Source: Sophora flavescens (Eukaryota > Streptophyta > Magnoliopsida > Fabales > Fabaceae). Taken from it: DNA of 64,000 nucleotides. Below are positions 19,618-33,300 of the stretch, one piece after another. The stretch covers positions 1-64,000 of the forward strand of contig JAUPTC010000238.1 of the NCBI GenBank assembly GCA_030762895.1, in the 5' to 3' direction. The position numbers and the translations under genes are program-made. The notes under the pieces are model-generated. The model saw only the letters and a list, made by a program, of their open reading frames with translations, was not told where the DNA came from and searched no databases. The stretch's first letter is position 1. Every line of letters begins with the position of its first letter.

Positions 19618-22600
19618 CCCAATAATGTAAAACCAAAAACAATGATTGTAAAAGTTGTCTAATTTCCGTCTCTCTCTGGCTTGTGCGGCTGCAAACTGCT
19701 ATTTATGCTTTTTAATCCCGACCTAACCCTGGACCAAATTAAGGGCCTCTGAATAAGCTTTCCAACAAGGTATCATATGCCTTAATTGGGCTTAAGATTA
19801 GTAAGTCAGGCCCATTTAAGTGAAGGAACATCATGGACTGCGCACTGATCCGCGCCAGAGTACTCGGGACCCAATTTAGCCTTGATTTTGGCCTAATTTG
19901 ACAATTATTTGGAACCTGAAATTGTAGGTCCCTTCCTTATCTTTCTAGGGACAGCAAGATCATCAAAATCCGATATCTGTAGCTATAGTTATGCTCTGCA
20001 CAAGGCAACAAGGTCAGGACGAGTGAAAAATCCGAAAATTAACAATGTTTAGCAATTAAGCCCAATTAAGCCCAATAATGTAAATGCAAAAACAATGATT
20101 GTAAAAGTTGTCTAATTTCTGTCTCTCTCTGGCTTGTGCGGCTGTAAACTGCTATTTTTACTTTTTAATCCTGACCTAACCCTAGATCAAATTAAGGGCC
20201 TCTGAATAAGCTTTCCAACAAGGTATCATACGCCTTAATTGGGCTTAAGATGAGTAAGTTAGGCCCATTTAAGTGAAGGAATATCATGGACTGCGCACTG
20301 ATCCGCGCCAGAGAACTCGGGACCCAATTTAGCCTTGATTTTGGAATAATTTGACAATTCTTGTGAACCTGAAATTGTAGGTCCCTTCCTTATCTTTCTA
20401 GGGACAGCAAGATCATCAAAATCCGATATCAGTAGCTCTAGTTATGCTCTGCACAAGGCAACAAGGTCAGGAAGAGTGAAAAATCTGAAAATTAACAATG
20501 TTTAGCAATTATGCCCAATAATGTAAAAGCAAAAACAATGATTGTAAAAGTTGTCTAATTTCCGTCTCTCACTGGATTGTGCGGCTGTAAACTGCTATTT
20601 TTGCTTATTAATCCTGACCTAACCCTAGACCAAATTAAGGGCATTTGAATAAGCTTTCCAACAAGATAACATATGCCTCAATTTGCACGGAGATTAGTAA
20701 GTTAGGCCCATTTAAGTGAAGGAGTATCATGGATCATGCACCGATCCGAGGCAGAGTACTGGGACCCAATTTAGCCTAGATTTTGGAATAATTTGACAAT
20801 TCTTGTTAACCTGAAATTGTAGGTCCCTTCCTTATCTTTCTTGGGACCGCAAGATCACCAAAATCCGAATCTCGTAGCTCTAGTTATGCTCTGCGCAAGG
20901 TAACAAGGTCAGGAAGAGTGAAAAATCTGAAAATTAACAATGTTTAGCAATTAAGCCCAATTAAGCCCAATAATGTAAAACCAAAAACAATGATTGTAAA
21001 AGTTGTCTAATTTCCTTCTCTCTCTAGCTTGTGCGGCTGTAAACTGCTATTTATGCTTTTTAATCCGACCTAACCTTAGACCAAATTAAGGGGCTCTGAA
21101 TAAGCTTTCCAAAAAGGTATCGTATGCCTTAATTGGGCTTAAGATGAGAAATTTAGGCCCATTTAAGTGAGGGAATATCATGGACTGCGCACTGATCCGT
21201 GCCAGAGAACTCGGGACCCAATTTAGCCTTGATTTTGGAATAATTTGACAATTCTTATGAAATCTGAAATTGTAGGTCCCTTCCTTATCTTTCTAGGGAC
21301 AGCAAGATCACCAAAATCCGAAATATGTAGCTCTAGTTATGCTCTGCGCAAGGCAACAAGGTCAGGAAGAGTGAAAAATCCGAAGCATAACAATGTTTAG
21401 CAATTAAGGCCAATAATGTAAAACCAAAAACAATGATTGTAAAAGTTGTCTAATTTCCTTCTCTCTCGAGCTTGTGCGGCTGTAAACTGCTATTTATGCT
21501 TTTTAATCCTGACCTAACCCTGAACCAAATTAAGGGCCTCTGAATAAGCTTTCCAACAAGATATCATATGCCTTAATTGGGCTTAAGATTAGTAAGTTAG
21601 GCCCATTTAAATGAAGGAATATCATGGACTGCGCACTGATCCGCGCCAGAGAACTCAGGACCCAATTTAGCCTTGATTTTGGAATAATTTGACAATTCTT
21701 GTGAACCTGAAATTGTAGGTCCCTTCCTTATCTTTCTAGGGACAACAAGATCATCAAAATCCGAAATTTGTAGCTCTAGTTATGCTCTGCACAAGGCAAC
21801 AAGGTCAGGAAGAGTGAAAAATTCGAACATTAACAATGTTTAGCAATTATACCCAATTAAGCCCAATAATGTAAAACCAAAAATAATGATTATAAAAGTT
21901 GTCTAATTTCCTTATCTCTCTAGCTTGTGCGGCTGTAAACTGTTATTTATGGTTTTTATTCCCGACCTAACCCTAGACCAAATTAAGGGCCTCTGAATAA
22001 GCTTTCCAACAAGGTATCATATGCCTTAATTGGGCTTAAGATGAGTAAGTTAGGCCCATTTAAGTGAAGGAACATCATGGAGGGCACACTGATCCGCGCC
22101 AGAGAACTCGGGACCCAATTTAGCCTTGATTTTGGAATAATTTGGCAATTCTTGTGAACCTGATATTGTAGGTCCCTTCCTTATCTTTCTAGGGATAGCA
22201 AGATCACCAAAATCCGAAATCAGTAGCTCTAGTTATGCTCTGCGCAAGGCAACAGGTCAGGAAGAGTGAAAAATCCGAAAATTAACAATGTTTAGCAATG
22301 AAGCCCGATAATGTAAAAGCAAAAACAATGATTGTAAAAGTTGTCTAATTTCCGTCTCTCTCTGGTTTGTGCGGCTGTAAACTGCTATTTATGCTTATTA
22401 ATCCCGACCTAACCCTAGACCAAATTAAGGGCCTCTGAATAAGCTTTCCAACAAGGTATTATATGCCTTAATTGGGCTTAAGATGAGTAAGTTAGGCCCA
22501 TTTAAGAGAAGTAACATCATAGAGGGCGCACTGATCCGCGCCAGAGAACTCGGGACCCAATTTAGCCTTGATTTTGGAATAATTTGACAATTCTTTTGAA

Positions 22601-24750
22601 CCTGAAATTGTAGGTCCCTTCCTTATCTTGCTAGGGACAGTAAGATCATCAAAATCCGATATTTGTAGCTCTAGTTATGCTCTGCCCAAGGCAACAAGGT
22701 CAGGAAGAGTGAAAAATCCGAAACATAACAATGTTTAGCAATTAAGCCCAATAATGTAAAAGCAAAAACAATGATTGTAAAAGTTGTCTAATTTCCGTCT
22801 CTCTCTCGGCTTGTGAGGTCAGTAAACTGCTATTTTTGCTTATTAATCATGTCCTAACCCTAGACCAAATTAAGGGCCTCTGAATAAGCTTTCCAAAAAG
22901 GTATCATATGTAGGTCACCCGAAATTGTAGGTCTCTTCCTTATCTTTCTAGGGACAAGCAAGATCATCAAAATCCAATATCGTAGCTCTACTTATGGTCT
23001 GCACAAGGCAGCAAGGTCAGGAAGAGTGAAAAATCAGAAAATTAACAAAGTTTAGCAATTATGCCCAATTAAGCCCAATAATGTAAAACCAAAAACAATG
23101 ATTGTAAAAGTTGTCTAATATCCTTCTCTCTCTAGCTTGTGCGGCTGTAAACGGATATTTATGCTTTTTAATCTCGACCAAACCCTAGACCAAATTAAGG
23201 GCCTCTGAATAAGCTTTCCAACACGGTATCATATGCCTTAATTGGGCTTAAGATTAGTAAGTTAGGCCCATTTATGTGAAAGAACATCATGGACTGTGCA
23301 CTGATCCGTGCTAGAGAACTCGGGATCCAATTTAGCCTTGATTTTGGCCTAATTTGATAATTCTTTGGAAATATGAAATTGTGGGTCTCTTCCTTATCTT
23401 TGTAGGAACAGCAAGATCACCAAAATCTGAAATCTGTAGCTCTAGTTATGCTCTGCGCAAGGCAACAGGTCAGGAAGAGTGAAAAATCCGAAAATTAACA
23501 ATGTTTAGCAATTCAGTCCAATTAAGCCCAATAATGTAAAACCAAAAACAATGATTGTAAAAGTTGTCTAATTTCCTTCTCTGTCTAGCTTGTGCGGCTG
23601 TAAACTGCTATTTATGCTTATTAATCCTGACCTAACCCTAGACCAAATTAAGGGCCTCTGAATAAGCTTTCCAACAAGGTATCATATGTAGGTCACCTGA
23701 AATTGTAGGTCTCTTCCTTATCTTTCTAGGGACAGCAAGATCATCAAAATTCGATATCTGTAGCTCTAGTTATGCTCTGCACAAGGCAACAAGGTCAGGA
23801 AGAGTGAAAAATCCGAAAATTAACAATGTTTAGCAATTATGCGCAATAAAGCCCAATAATGTAAAACCAAAAACAATGATTGTAAAAGTTGTCTAATTTC
23901 CTTCTCTCTCTAGCTTGTACGGCTGTAAACTGCTATTTATTCTTTCTAATACCGACCTAACCCTAGACCAAATTAAGGGCCTCTGAATAAGCTTTCCAAC
24001 AAGGTATCATATGCCTTAATTGGGCTTAAGATTAGAAAGTTAGGCCCATTTAAGTGAAGGAACATCATAGACTGCGCACTAATCCGTGCTAGAGAACTCG
24101 GGATCCAATTTAGCCTCGATTTTGGCATAATTTGATAATTCTTTGGAAATATGAAATTGTGGGTCTCTTCCTTATCTTTGTAGGAACAGCAAGATCACCA
24201 AAATCTGAAAATCAGAGCTCTAGTTATGCTCTGCGCAAGGCAACAGGTCAGGAAGAGTGAAAAATCCGAAAATTAACAATGTTTAGCAATTCAGTCCAAT
24301 TAAGCCTAATAATGTAAAACCAAAAACAATGATTGTAAAAGTTATCTAATTTCCTTCTCTCTCTAGCGTGTGCGGCTGTAAACTGCTATTTATGCTTTTT
24401 AATACCGACCTAACCCTAGACCAAATTAAGGGCCTCTGAATAAGTTTTCCAATAAGGTATCATATGCCTTAATTAGGCTTAAGATTAGTAAGTTAGGCCC
24501 ATTTAAGTGAAGGAATATCATGGACTGCACACTGATCCGTGCCAGAGTACTCGGGACACAATTTAGCCTTGATTTTGGTCTAATTTTACCATTATTGTGC
24601 ACCTTAAATTGTAGGTCCCTTCCTTATCTTTCTAGGGACAGCAAGATCATCAAAATCCGATATCTGTAGCTCTAGTTATGCTCTGTACAAGGCAACAAGG
24701 TCAGGAAGAGTGAAAAATCCGAAAATTAACAATGTTTAGCAATTAAGCCC
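19618..24750 (-). repeat. Sat445 array, minus orientation
   Basis: About twelve monomers. The landmark AAGCTTTCC falls at 19755, 20208, 20651, 21102, 21546, 21999, 22441, 22886, 23211, 23664, 23989 and 24442. Spacings alternate near 453 and 443 up to 22886, then become 325, 453, 325 and 453. The two 325-bp units lack the same ~120 bp, with TATCATATG joined to TAGGTCAC (near 22905 and 23685). No coding sequence is seen. Confidence 0.9.
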
Positions 24751-26725
24751 AACTTTTACAATCATTGTTTTTGGTTTTACATTATTGGGCTTAATTGCTA
24801 AACATTGTTAATTTTCGGATTTTTCACTCTTCCCGACCTTGTTGCCTAGTTTGATCCTAATAGAGCCCAAATGGACTTTTTAGGTCATATAGAACCTAAC
24901 TGGGCCAATTTGTACTTCTTTGGTCCTAATGGAGCCCAAATGCACTTGTTTTCGGATTTTTCACTCTTCCTGACCTTGTTGCCTTGCGCAGAGCAAAACT
25001 AGAGCTACAGATTTCGGATTTTGGTGATCTTGCTGTCCCTAGAAAGATAAGGAAGGGACCTATAATTTCAGGTTCACAAGAATTATCAAATTATTCCAAA
25101 ATCAAGGCTAAATTGGGTCCCAAGTTCTCTGGCGCGGATTAGTGTGCAGTCCATGATATTCCTTCACTTAAATGGGCCTAACTTACACATCTTAAGCCCA
25201 ATTAAGGCATATGATACCTTGTTGGAAAGCTTATTCAGAGGCCCTTAATTTGGTTTAGGGTTAGGTCAGCATTAATAAGCATAAATAGCAGTTTACGGCC
25301 GCACAAGCCAGAGAGAGAAAGAAGTTAGACAACTTTTACAATCATTGTTTTTGGTTTTACATTATTGGGCTTAATTGCTAAACATTGTTAATTTTCGGAT
25401 TTTTCACTCATCCCAGTCTTGTTGCCATGCGCAGAGTATAACTAGAGCTACAGATATCGGATTTTGGTGATCTTGCTGTCCCTAGAAAGATAAGGAAGGG
25501 ACCTACAATTTCAAGTTCACAAGAATTGTCATATTATTCCAAAATCAAGGCTAAATTGGGTCCCGAGTTCTCTGACGCGGATCAGTGCGCAGTCCATGAT
25601 ATTCTTTCACTTAAATGGGCCTAACTTACTCATCTTAAGCCCAATTAAGGCCTATGATACCTTGTTGGAAAGCTTATTCAGAGGCCCTTAATTTGGTCTA
25701 GGGTTAGGTCAGCATTAATAAGCATAAATAGAAGTTTACAGCCGCACAAGCCAGAGAGAGACGGAAATTAGACAACTTTTACAATCATTGTTTTTGCTTT
25801 TACATTATCGGGCTTAATTGCCAAACATTGTTAATTTTCGGATTTTTCACTCATCCTGACTTTTTGCCATGCGCAGAGCATAACTAGAGCTACAAATTTC
25901 GGATGTTGGTGATCTTGCTGTCCCTAGAAAGATAAGGAAGAGACCTACAATTTCAGGTTCACAAGAATTGTCAAATTATTCAAAAATCAAGGCTAAATTG
26001 GATCCCGAGTTCACCAAAATCAAGGCTGTTTTTGGTTTTACATTATTGGGCTTAATTGGGCTTAATTTCTAAACATAGTTAATTTTCGGATTTTTCACTC
26101 ATCCCAGTCTTGTTGCCATGCGCAGAGTATAACTGGAGCTACAAATATCGGATTTTGGTAATCTTACTGTCCCTAGAAAGATAAGGAAGAGACCTACAAT
26201 TTCAGGTGACATAAGAATTGTCAAATTAGACCAAAATCAAGGCTAAATTGGGTCCCCGGGTTCTCTCGGTGCGGATGGGGGCAGTGATCCATGATGTTCC
26301 TTCACTTAAATGTCCCTAACTTACTCATCTTAAGCCCAATTAAGGCATATGATACCTTGTTGGAAAGCTTATTCAGAGGCCATTAATTTGGTCTAGGGTT
26401 AGGTCGGGATTAATAAGTAAAAATAGCAGTTTACAGCCGCACAATCCAGAGGGAGACGGAAATTAGACAACTTTTACAATCATTGTTTTTGCTTTTACAT
26501 TATTGGGCTTAATTACTAAACATTGTTAATTTTTGGATTTTTAACTCTTCCTGACCTTGTTTCCTTGTGCAGAGCATAACTAGAGCTACAGATATCGGAT
26601 TTTGATGATCTTGTTGTCCCTAGAAAGATAAGGAAGGGGCCTACAATTTCAGGTTCACAAGAATTGTCAAATTATTCCAAAATCAAGGCTAAATTGGGTC
26701 CCGAGTTCTCTGGTGCGGATCAGTC
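24751..26725 (+). repeat. Sat445 array, plus orientation, with rearranged copies
   Basis: Begins at an inversion point at about 24750. It contains about four monomers, a one-monomer Sat99 insertion (24848-24948) and an internally deleted copy near 26010-26025, where CCGAGTTC is followed by CACCAAAATCAAGGCTG. It passes to Sat99 at about 26725. Confidence 0.87.
24848..24948 (+). repeat. Single Sat99 monomer inserted in Sat445
   Basis: A 101-bp Sat99 piece in plus orientation. It is flanked by a 36-bp direct duplication of Sat445 (24812-24847 and 24949-24984, one mismatch). Confidence 0.85.
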
Positions 26726-29443
26726 CATTTGGCCTCTATTAGGATCAAACAAGTCCATTTGGGCTCCAATAGGACCAAAGAAGTACAAATTGGGCCAGTT
26801 AGGTCCTATATGACCTAAAAAGTCCATTTGGGCTCTATTAGGATCAAACAAGTCCATTTGGGCTCCATTTGGACCAAAGAAGTATAAATTGGCACAGTTA
26901 GGTCCTTTATGACCTAACAAGTCCATTTGGGCTCTATTAGTGTCAAACAAGTCCATTTGGGCTCCATTAGGACCAAAGAAGTACAAATTGGCCCAGTTAG
27001 GTCCTATATGACCTAAAAAGTCCATTTAGGCTCTATTAGGATCAAACAAGTCCATTTGGGCTCCAATAAGACCAAAGAAGTGCAAATGGGCCCAGTTAGG
27101 TCCTATATGACCTAAAAAGTGCATTTTGGCTCTATTAGGATCAAACAAGTCCATTTGGGCTCCAATAGGGCCAAAGAATTACAAATTGGCCCAGTTAGGT
27201 CCTATATGACCTAAAAAGTCCATTTGGGCTTTATTAGGATCAAACAAGTCCATTTGGGCTCCAATAGGACCAAAGAAGTACAAATTGGCCCAGTTAGGTC
27301 CTTTATGACCTAAAAAGTTCATTTGGGCTCTATTAGGATCAAACAGGTCCATTTGGGCTCCATTAGGACCAAAGAAGTACAAATTGGCCCAGTTAGGTCC
27401 TTTATGACCTAACAAGTCCATATGGGCTCTATTAGGATCAAACAAGTCCATTGGGGCTCCATTAGGACCAAAGATGTACAAATTGGCCCAGTTAGGTCCT
27501 ATATGAAACAAAAAGTCCATTTTGGATCTATTAGGATCAAACAAGTCCATTTGGGCTCCAATAGGACCAAAGAAGTACAAATTGGCCGAGTTAGGTCCTA
27601 TATGACCTAAAACAAACAAGTCCATTTGGGCTCCAATAGGACCAAAGAAGTACAAATTGGCACAGTTAGGTCCTATATGACCTAAAAAGTTCATTTGGGC
27701 TCTATTAGGATCAAACAAGTCCATTTGGGCTCCAATAGGACCAAAGAAGTACAAATTGGCCCAGTTAGGTCCTATTTGACCTAAAATGTCCAGTTGGGCT
27801 CTATTAGGGTCAAACAAGTCCATTTGGGCTCCATTAGGACCAAAGAAGTACAAATTGGCCCAGTTAGGTCCTATATGACCTAAAAAGTCCATTTGGGCTC
27901 TATTAGGATGAAACAAGTCCATTTCGGCCCAATAGGACCAAAGAAGTACAAATTGGCACGATTAGGTCCTATATGACCTAAAATGTGCATTTTGGCTCTA
28001 TTAGGATCAAACAAGTCCATTTGGGCTCCAATATGACCAAAGAAGTACAAATTGGCCCGATTAGGTCATATATGACCTAAAAAGTGCATTTTGGCTCTAT
28101 TAGGATCAAACAAGTCCATTTGGTCTCCAATAGGACCAAAGAAGTACAAATTGGCCCAGTTAGGTCCTATATGACCTAAAAAGTCCATTTGGACTCTATT
28201 TGGGTCAAACAAGTCCATTTGGGCTCCATTAGGACCGAAGAAGTACAAATTGGCCCAGTTAGGTCCTATATGACCTAAAAAGTCCATTTGGGCTCCTCTA
28301 GGATCAAACAAGTCCATTTGGGCTCTATTAGGACCAAAGAAGTACAAATTGGCACAGTTAGGTCCTTTATGACCTAAAAAGTCCAGTTGGGCTCTATTAG
28401 GATCAAACAAGTCCATTTGGGCTCCAATAGGACCAAAGAAGTACAAATTGGCCCAGTTAGGTCCTATATGACCTAAAAAGTCTATTTGGGTTCTATTAGG
28501 GTCAAACAAGTCCATTTGGGCTCTATTAGGACCAAAAATGTACAAATTGGCCCAGTTAGGTCCTATATGACCCAAATAGTCCATTTTGGCTCTATTAGGA
28601 TCAAACAAGTCCATTTGGGCTCCATTAGGACCAAAGAAGTACAAATTGGCACAGTTAGGTCCTTTATGACCTAAAATGTCCAATGGGCTCTACTAGGATC
28701 AAACAAGTCCATTTGGGCTCCATTAGGACCAAAGAAGTACAAATTGGCCCAGTTAGGTCCTATATGACCTATAAAGTCCATTTGGGCTCTATTAGGGTCA
28801 AACAAGTCCATTTGGGCTCCATTAAGACAAAAGAAGTACAAATTGGCCGAGTTAGGTCCTATATGACCTAAAAAGTCCATTTGGGCTCTATTAGCATCAA
28901 ACATGTCAATTTGGGCTCCAATAGGACCAAAGAAGTACAAATTGGCTCAGTTAGGTCCTATATGACCTAAAAAGTCCATTTGGGATCTATTAGGATCAAA
29001 CAGGTCCATTTGGGATCCATTAGGACCAAATAAGTACAAATTGGCCCAATGAGGTCCTATATGACCTAAAAAGTCCATTTGGGCTCTATTAGGATCACAC
29101 AAGTCCATTTGGGCTCCAACAGGACCAAAGAAGTACAAATTGGCCCAGTTAGGTCCTTTATGACCTAAAAACTCCATTTGGGCTCTATTAGGATCAAAAA
29201 GGTCCATTTGGGCTCCATTAGGACCAAAGAAGTACAAATTGCCCTAGTTAAGTCCTTTATGACCTAACAAGTCCATATGGGCTCTATTAGGATCAAACAA
29301 GTCCTTTGGGGCTCTATTAGGATCAAACAAGTCCATTTGGGCTCCATTAGGACCAAAGAAGTACAAATTGGCCCAGTTAGGTGCTATTTGACCTAAAAAG
29401 TCCATTTGGGCTCTATTAGAATAAAACAAGTCCATTTGGGCTC
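26726..29443 (-). repeat. Sat99 array, minus orientation (about 27 monomers)
   Basis: The 99-bp monomer consists of three parts: a 30-bp unit starting AAGTCCATTTGGGCTCTATT, a 30-bp unit starting AAGTCCATTTGGGCTCCAAT, and a 39-bp unit starting AAGTACAAATTGGCCCAGTT. The minus strand is open over several monomers in one frame because 99 is divisible by three. Frequent variants (Ile/Asn, Ile/Lys, Phe/Leu, Trp/Cys) change the amino acid, so coding selection is not evident. Confidence 0.93.
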
Positions 29444-30336
29444 TAAAAGCAAAAACAATGATTGTAAAAGTTGTCTAATTTCCATCTCTCTCTGGCTTGT
29501 ACGACTGTAAACTGCTATTTTTGCTTATTAAACCAGACCTAACCCTAGACCAAATTAAGGGCCTCTGAATAAGCTCTCCAACAAGGTATCATATGCCTTT
29601 ATTGGGCTTAAGATTAGTAAGTTAGGCCCATTTAAGTGAAGGAATATCATGGACTGCGCACTGATCCGCGCCAGAGAACTCGGGACCCAATTTAGCCTTG
29701 ATTTTGGAATAATTTGACAATTCTTGTGAACCTGAAATTGTAGGTCCCTTCCTTATCTTTCTAGGGACAGCAAGATCATCAAAATCCGATATCTGTAGCT
29801 CTAGTTATGCTCTGGACAAGGCAACAATGTCAGGAAGAGTGAAATGGACTTGTTTGATCCTAATAGAGCCAAAATGGATTTTTTGGGTCATATAGGACCT
29901 AACTGGGCCAATTTGTATATCTTTGGTCCTATTAGATCCCAATTTAGCCTTGATTTTGGAATAATTTGACAATTCTTGTGAACCTGAAATTGTAGGTCCC
30001 TTCCTTATCTTTCTAGGGACAAAGAAGATCATCAAAATCCGATATCTGTAGCTCTAGTTATGCTCTGCACAAGGCAACTAGGTCAGGAAGAGTGACAAAT
30101 CCGAAAATTAACAATGTTTAGCAATTATGCCCAATAATGTAAAAGAAAAAACAATGACTGTAAAAGTTGTCTAATTTCCGTCTCTCTCTGGCTTGTGCGG
30201 TTGTAAACTGCTATTTATGCTTATTAATCCTGACCTAACCCAAGACCAAATTAAGGCCTTGTTGGAAAGCTTATTCAGAGGCCCTTAATTTGGTCAAGGG
30301 TTAGATCAGGATAAACTATGTTTAGCAATTAAGTCC
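29444..30336. repeat. Mosaic of Sat445 and Sat99 fragments
   Basis: Sat445 minus (29444-29842), one Sat99 monomer in plus orientation (29843-about 29937), Sat445 minus (to about 30255), a short Sat445 plus piece (GCCTTGTTGGAAAGC to about 30313), and about 20 bp of Sat445 minus (TGTTTAGCAATTAAG). The 99-mer here is flanked by a direct duplication of about 160 bp of Sat445 (29684-29842 and from 29936). Confidence 0.85.
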
Positions 30337-33300
30337 AAATGGACTTGTTTGATCCTAATAGAGCCCAAATGGACTTGTGTGATCCTAGTAGAGCCCAAAT
30401 GGACTTGTTTGATCCTAATAGAGCCCAAATGGGCTTGTTTGATCCTAGTGGAGCCCAAATGGACTTTTTAGGTCATATAGGACCAAATTCGGCCAATTTG
30501 TACTTCTTTGGTCCTAATGGAGCCCCAATGGACTTGTTTGATCCTAATAGAGCCCATATGGACTTGTTAGGTCATAAAGGACCTAACTGGGCAAATTTGT
30601 ACTTCTTTGGTCCTAATGGAGCCCGAATGGACCTTTTTGATCCTAATAGAGCCCAAATGGACTTTTTAGGTCATAAAGGACCTAACTGGGTCAATTTGTA
30701 CTTCTTTGGTCCTATTGGAGTCCAAATGGACTTGTTTGATCCTAATAGAGCCCAATTGGACTTTTTAGGTCATATAGGACCTAACTGGGTCAATTTGTAC
30801 TTCTTTGGTCCTATTGGAGCCCAAATGGACTTGTTTGATCCTAATAGAGCCCAACTGGACATTTTAGGTCATATAGGACCTAACTGGGCCAATTTGTACT
30901 TCTTGGGTCCTATTGGAGCCCAAATGGACTTGTTTGATCCTAATAGAGCCCAAATGGACTTTTAAGGTCATATAGGACCTAACAGGGTCAATTTGTACTT
31001 CTTTGGTCCTAATAGAGCCCAAATGGACTTGTTAGGTCTTAGGATCAAACAAGTCCTAATAGAGCCCAAATGGACTTGTTTGATTCTAATAGAGCCCAAA
31101 TGGACTTGTTAGGTCATAAAGGACCTAACTATGCCAATTTGTACTTCTTTGGTCCTATTGGAGCCCAAATGGACTTGTTTGATCCTAATAGAGCCCTAAT
31201 AGAGCCCAAATGTACTTTTTAGGTCATATAGGACCTAACTGGGCCAATTTGTACTTCTTTGGTCCTATTGGAGGCCATATGGACTTGTTTGATCCTAATA
31301 GAGCCAAAATGCACTTTTTCGGTCATATAGGACCCAACTGCGCCAATTTGTACTTCTTGGGTCCTATTGGAGCCTAAATGGACTTGTTTGATCCAAATAG
31401 AGCCCAAATGGACTTTTTAGATCATACAGGACTAACTGGGCCAATTAGTACTTCTTTGGTCCTAATGGAGCCCAAATGGACTTGTTTGACCCTAATAGAG
31501 CCCAACTGGACGTTTTAGGTCATATAGGACCTAACTGGGCCAATTTGTACTTCTTTGGTCCAAATGGACTCAAAATGGACTTGTTTGATTCTAATAGAGC
31601 CCAAATGGACTTTTTAGGTCATACAGGACCTAACTGGGCCAATTTGTACTTCTTTGGTCCTATTGGAGCCCAAATGGACTTGTTTGATCTTAATAGAGCC
31701 AAAATGCACTTTTTAGGTCATATAGGACCTAACCGGGCCAATTTGTACTTCTTTGGTCCTATTGGAGGCCAAATGGACTTGTTTGATCCTAATAGAGCCA
31801 TAATGGACTTGTTTTATCCTAATAGAGCCCATATGGACTTGTTAGGTCATAAAGGACCTAATGGGGTCAATTTGTACTTCTTTGGTCCTAATGGAGCCCA
31901 AATGGACTTGTTTGATCATAATAAAGCCCAAATGGACTTGTGTGATCCTAGTAGAGCCCAAATATACTTGTTTGATCCTAGTGGAGCCCAAATGGACTTT
32001 TTATGTCATATATGTTCTATCTGGGCCAATTTGTACTTCTTTGGTCCTATTGGAGCCCAAATGGACTTGTTTGATCCTAATAGAGCCAAAATGTACTTTT
32101 TAGGTCATATAGGATCAAAGTGGGCCAATGTGTACTTCTTTGGTCCTAATGGAGGCCAAATGTACTTGTTTGATCCTAATAGAGACCCAATGGACTTGTT
32201 TGATCCTAATAGAGCTGATATGGACTTGTTAGGTCATAAAGGACCTAACTGGGCCAATTTGTACTTCTTTGGTCCTAATGGAGCCCAAATGCACTTGTTT
32301 GATCCTAATAGAGCCAAAATGCACTTTTTAGGCCATATAGGACCTAACTGGGTCAATTTGTACTTCTTTGCTCCTATTGGAACCCAAATAGACTTGTTTG
32401 ATCCTAATAGAGCCAAAATGCACTTTTTAGTTGATATAGGACCTAACTGTGCCAATTTGTACTTCTTTGGTCCTATTGGAGCCCAAATGGACTTGTTTGA
32501 TCCTAATAGAGCCCAAATGGACGTTTTAGGTCATAAAGGACTAAGGACCTAACTGGGCCAATTTGTACTTCTTTGATCATATTGGAGCCCAAATGGACTT
32601 GTTTGATACTAATAGAGCCCAAATGGACTTGTTAGGTCATAAAGGACCTAACTGTGCCAATTTGTACTTCTTTGATCCTATTGAAGCCCAAATGGACTTG
32701 TTTGATTCTAATAGAGCCCAAATGGACTTTTTAGGTCATATAGGACCCAACTAGGCCAATTTACACTTCTTTGGTCCTATTGGTGCCCAAATGGACTTGT
32801 TTAATCCTAATACGTCCTAATGGACTTTTTAGGTCATATAGGACCTAACTGGGCCAATTTCTACTTCTTTGGTCCAAATGGAGTCCAAATGGACTTGTTT
32901 GATCTTAATAGAACCAAAATGCACTTTTTAGGTCATATAGGACCTAACTGGGCCAATTTGTACTTCTTTGGTCCTATTGGAGGCCAAATGGACTTGTTTG
33001 ATCCTATAATAGAGCCCCAATGGACTTGTTTGATCCTAATAGAGCCCAAATAGACTTGTTAATTCATTAAGGACCTAACTGGGCCAATATGTACTTCTTT
33101 GGTCCTATTGGAGCCCAAATGGACTTGTTTGATCCTAATAGAGACCAAATGGACTTTTTAGGTCATATAGGACCTAACTAGGCCAATTTGTATTTCTTTG
33201 GTCCTAATGGAGCCCAAATGGACTTGTTTGATCCTAATAGAGCCCAACTAGACATTTTAGGTCATAAAGGACCTAACTGTGCCAATTTGTACTTCTTTGG

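Noticed and set aside
26726..29443. CRISPR-like array
   Set aside because: There are no unique spacers; the units are contiguous 99-bp satellite monomers in a plant context.
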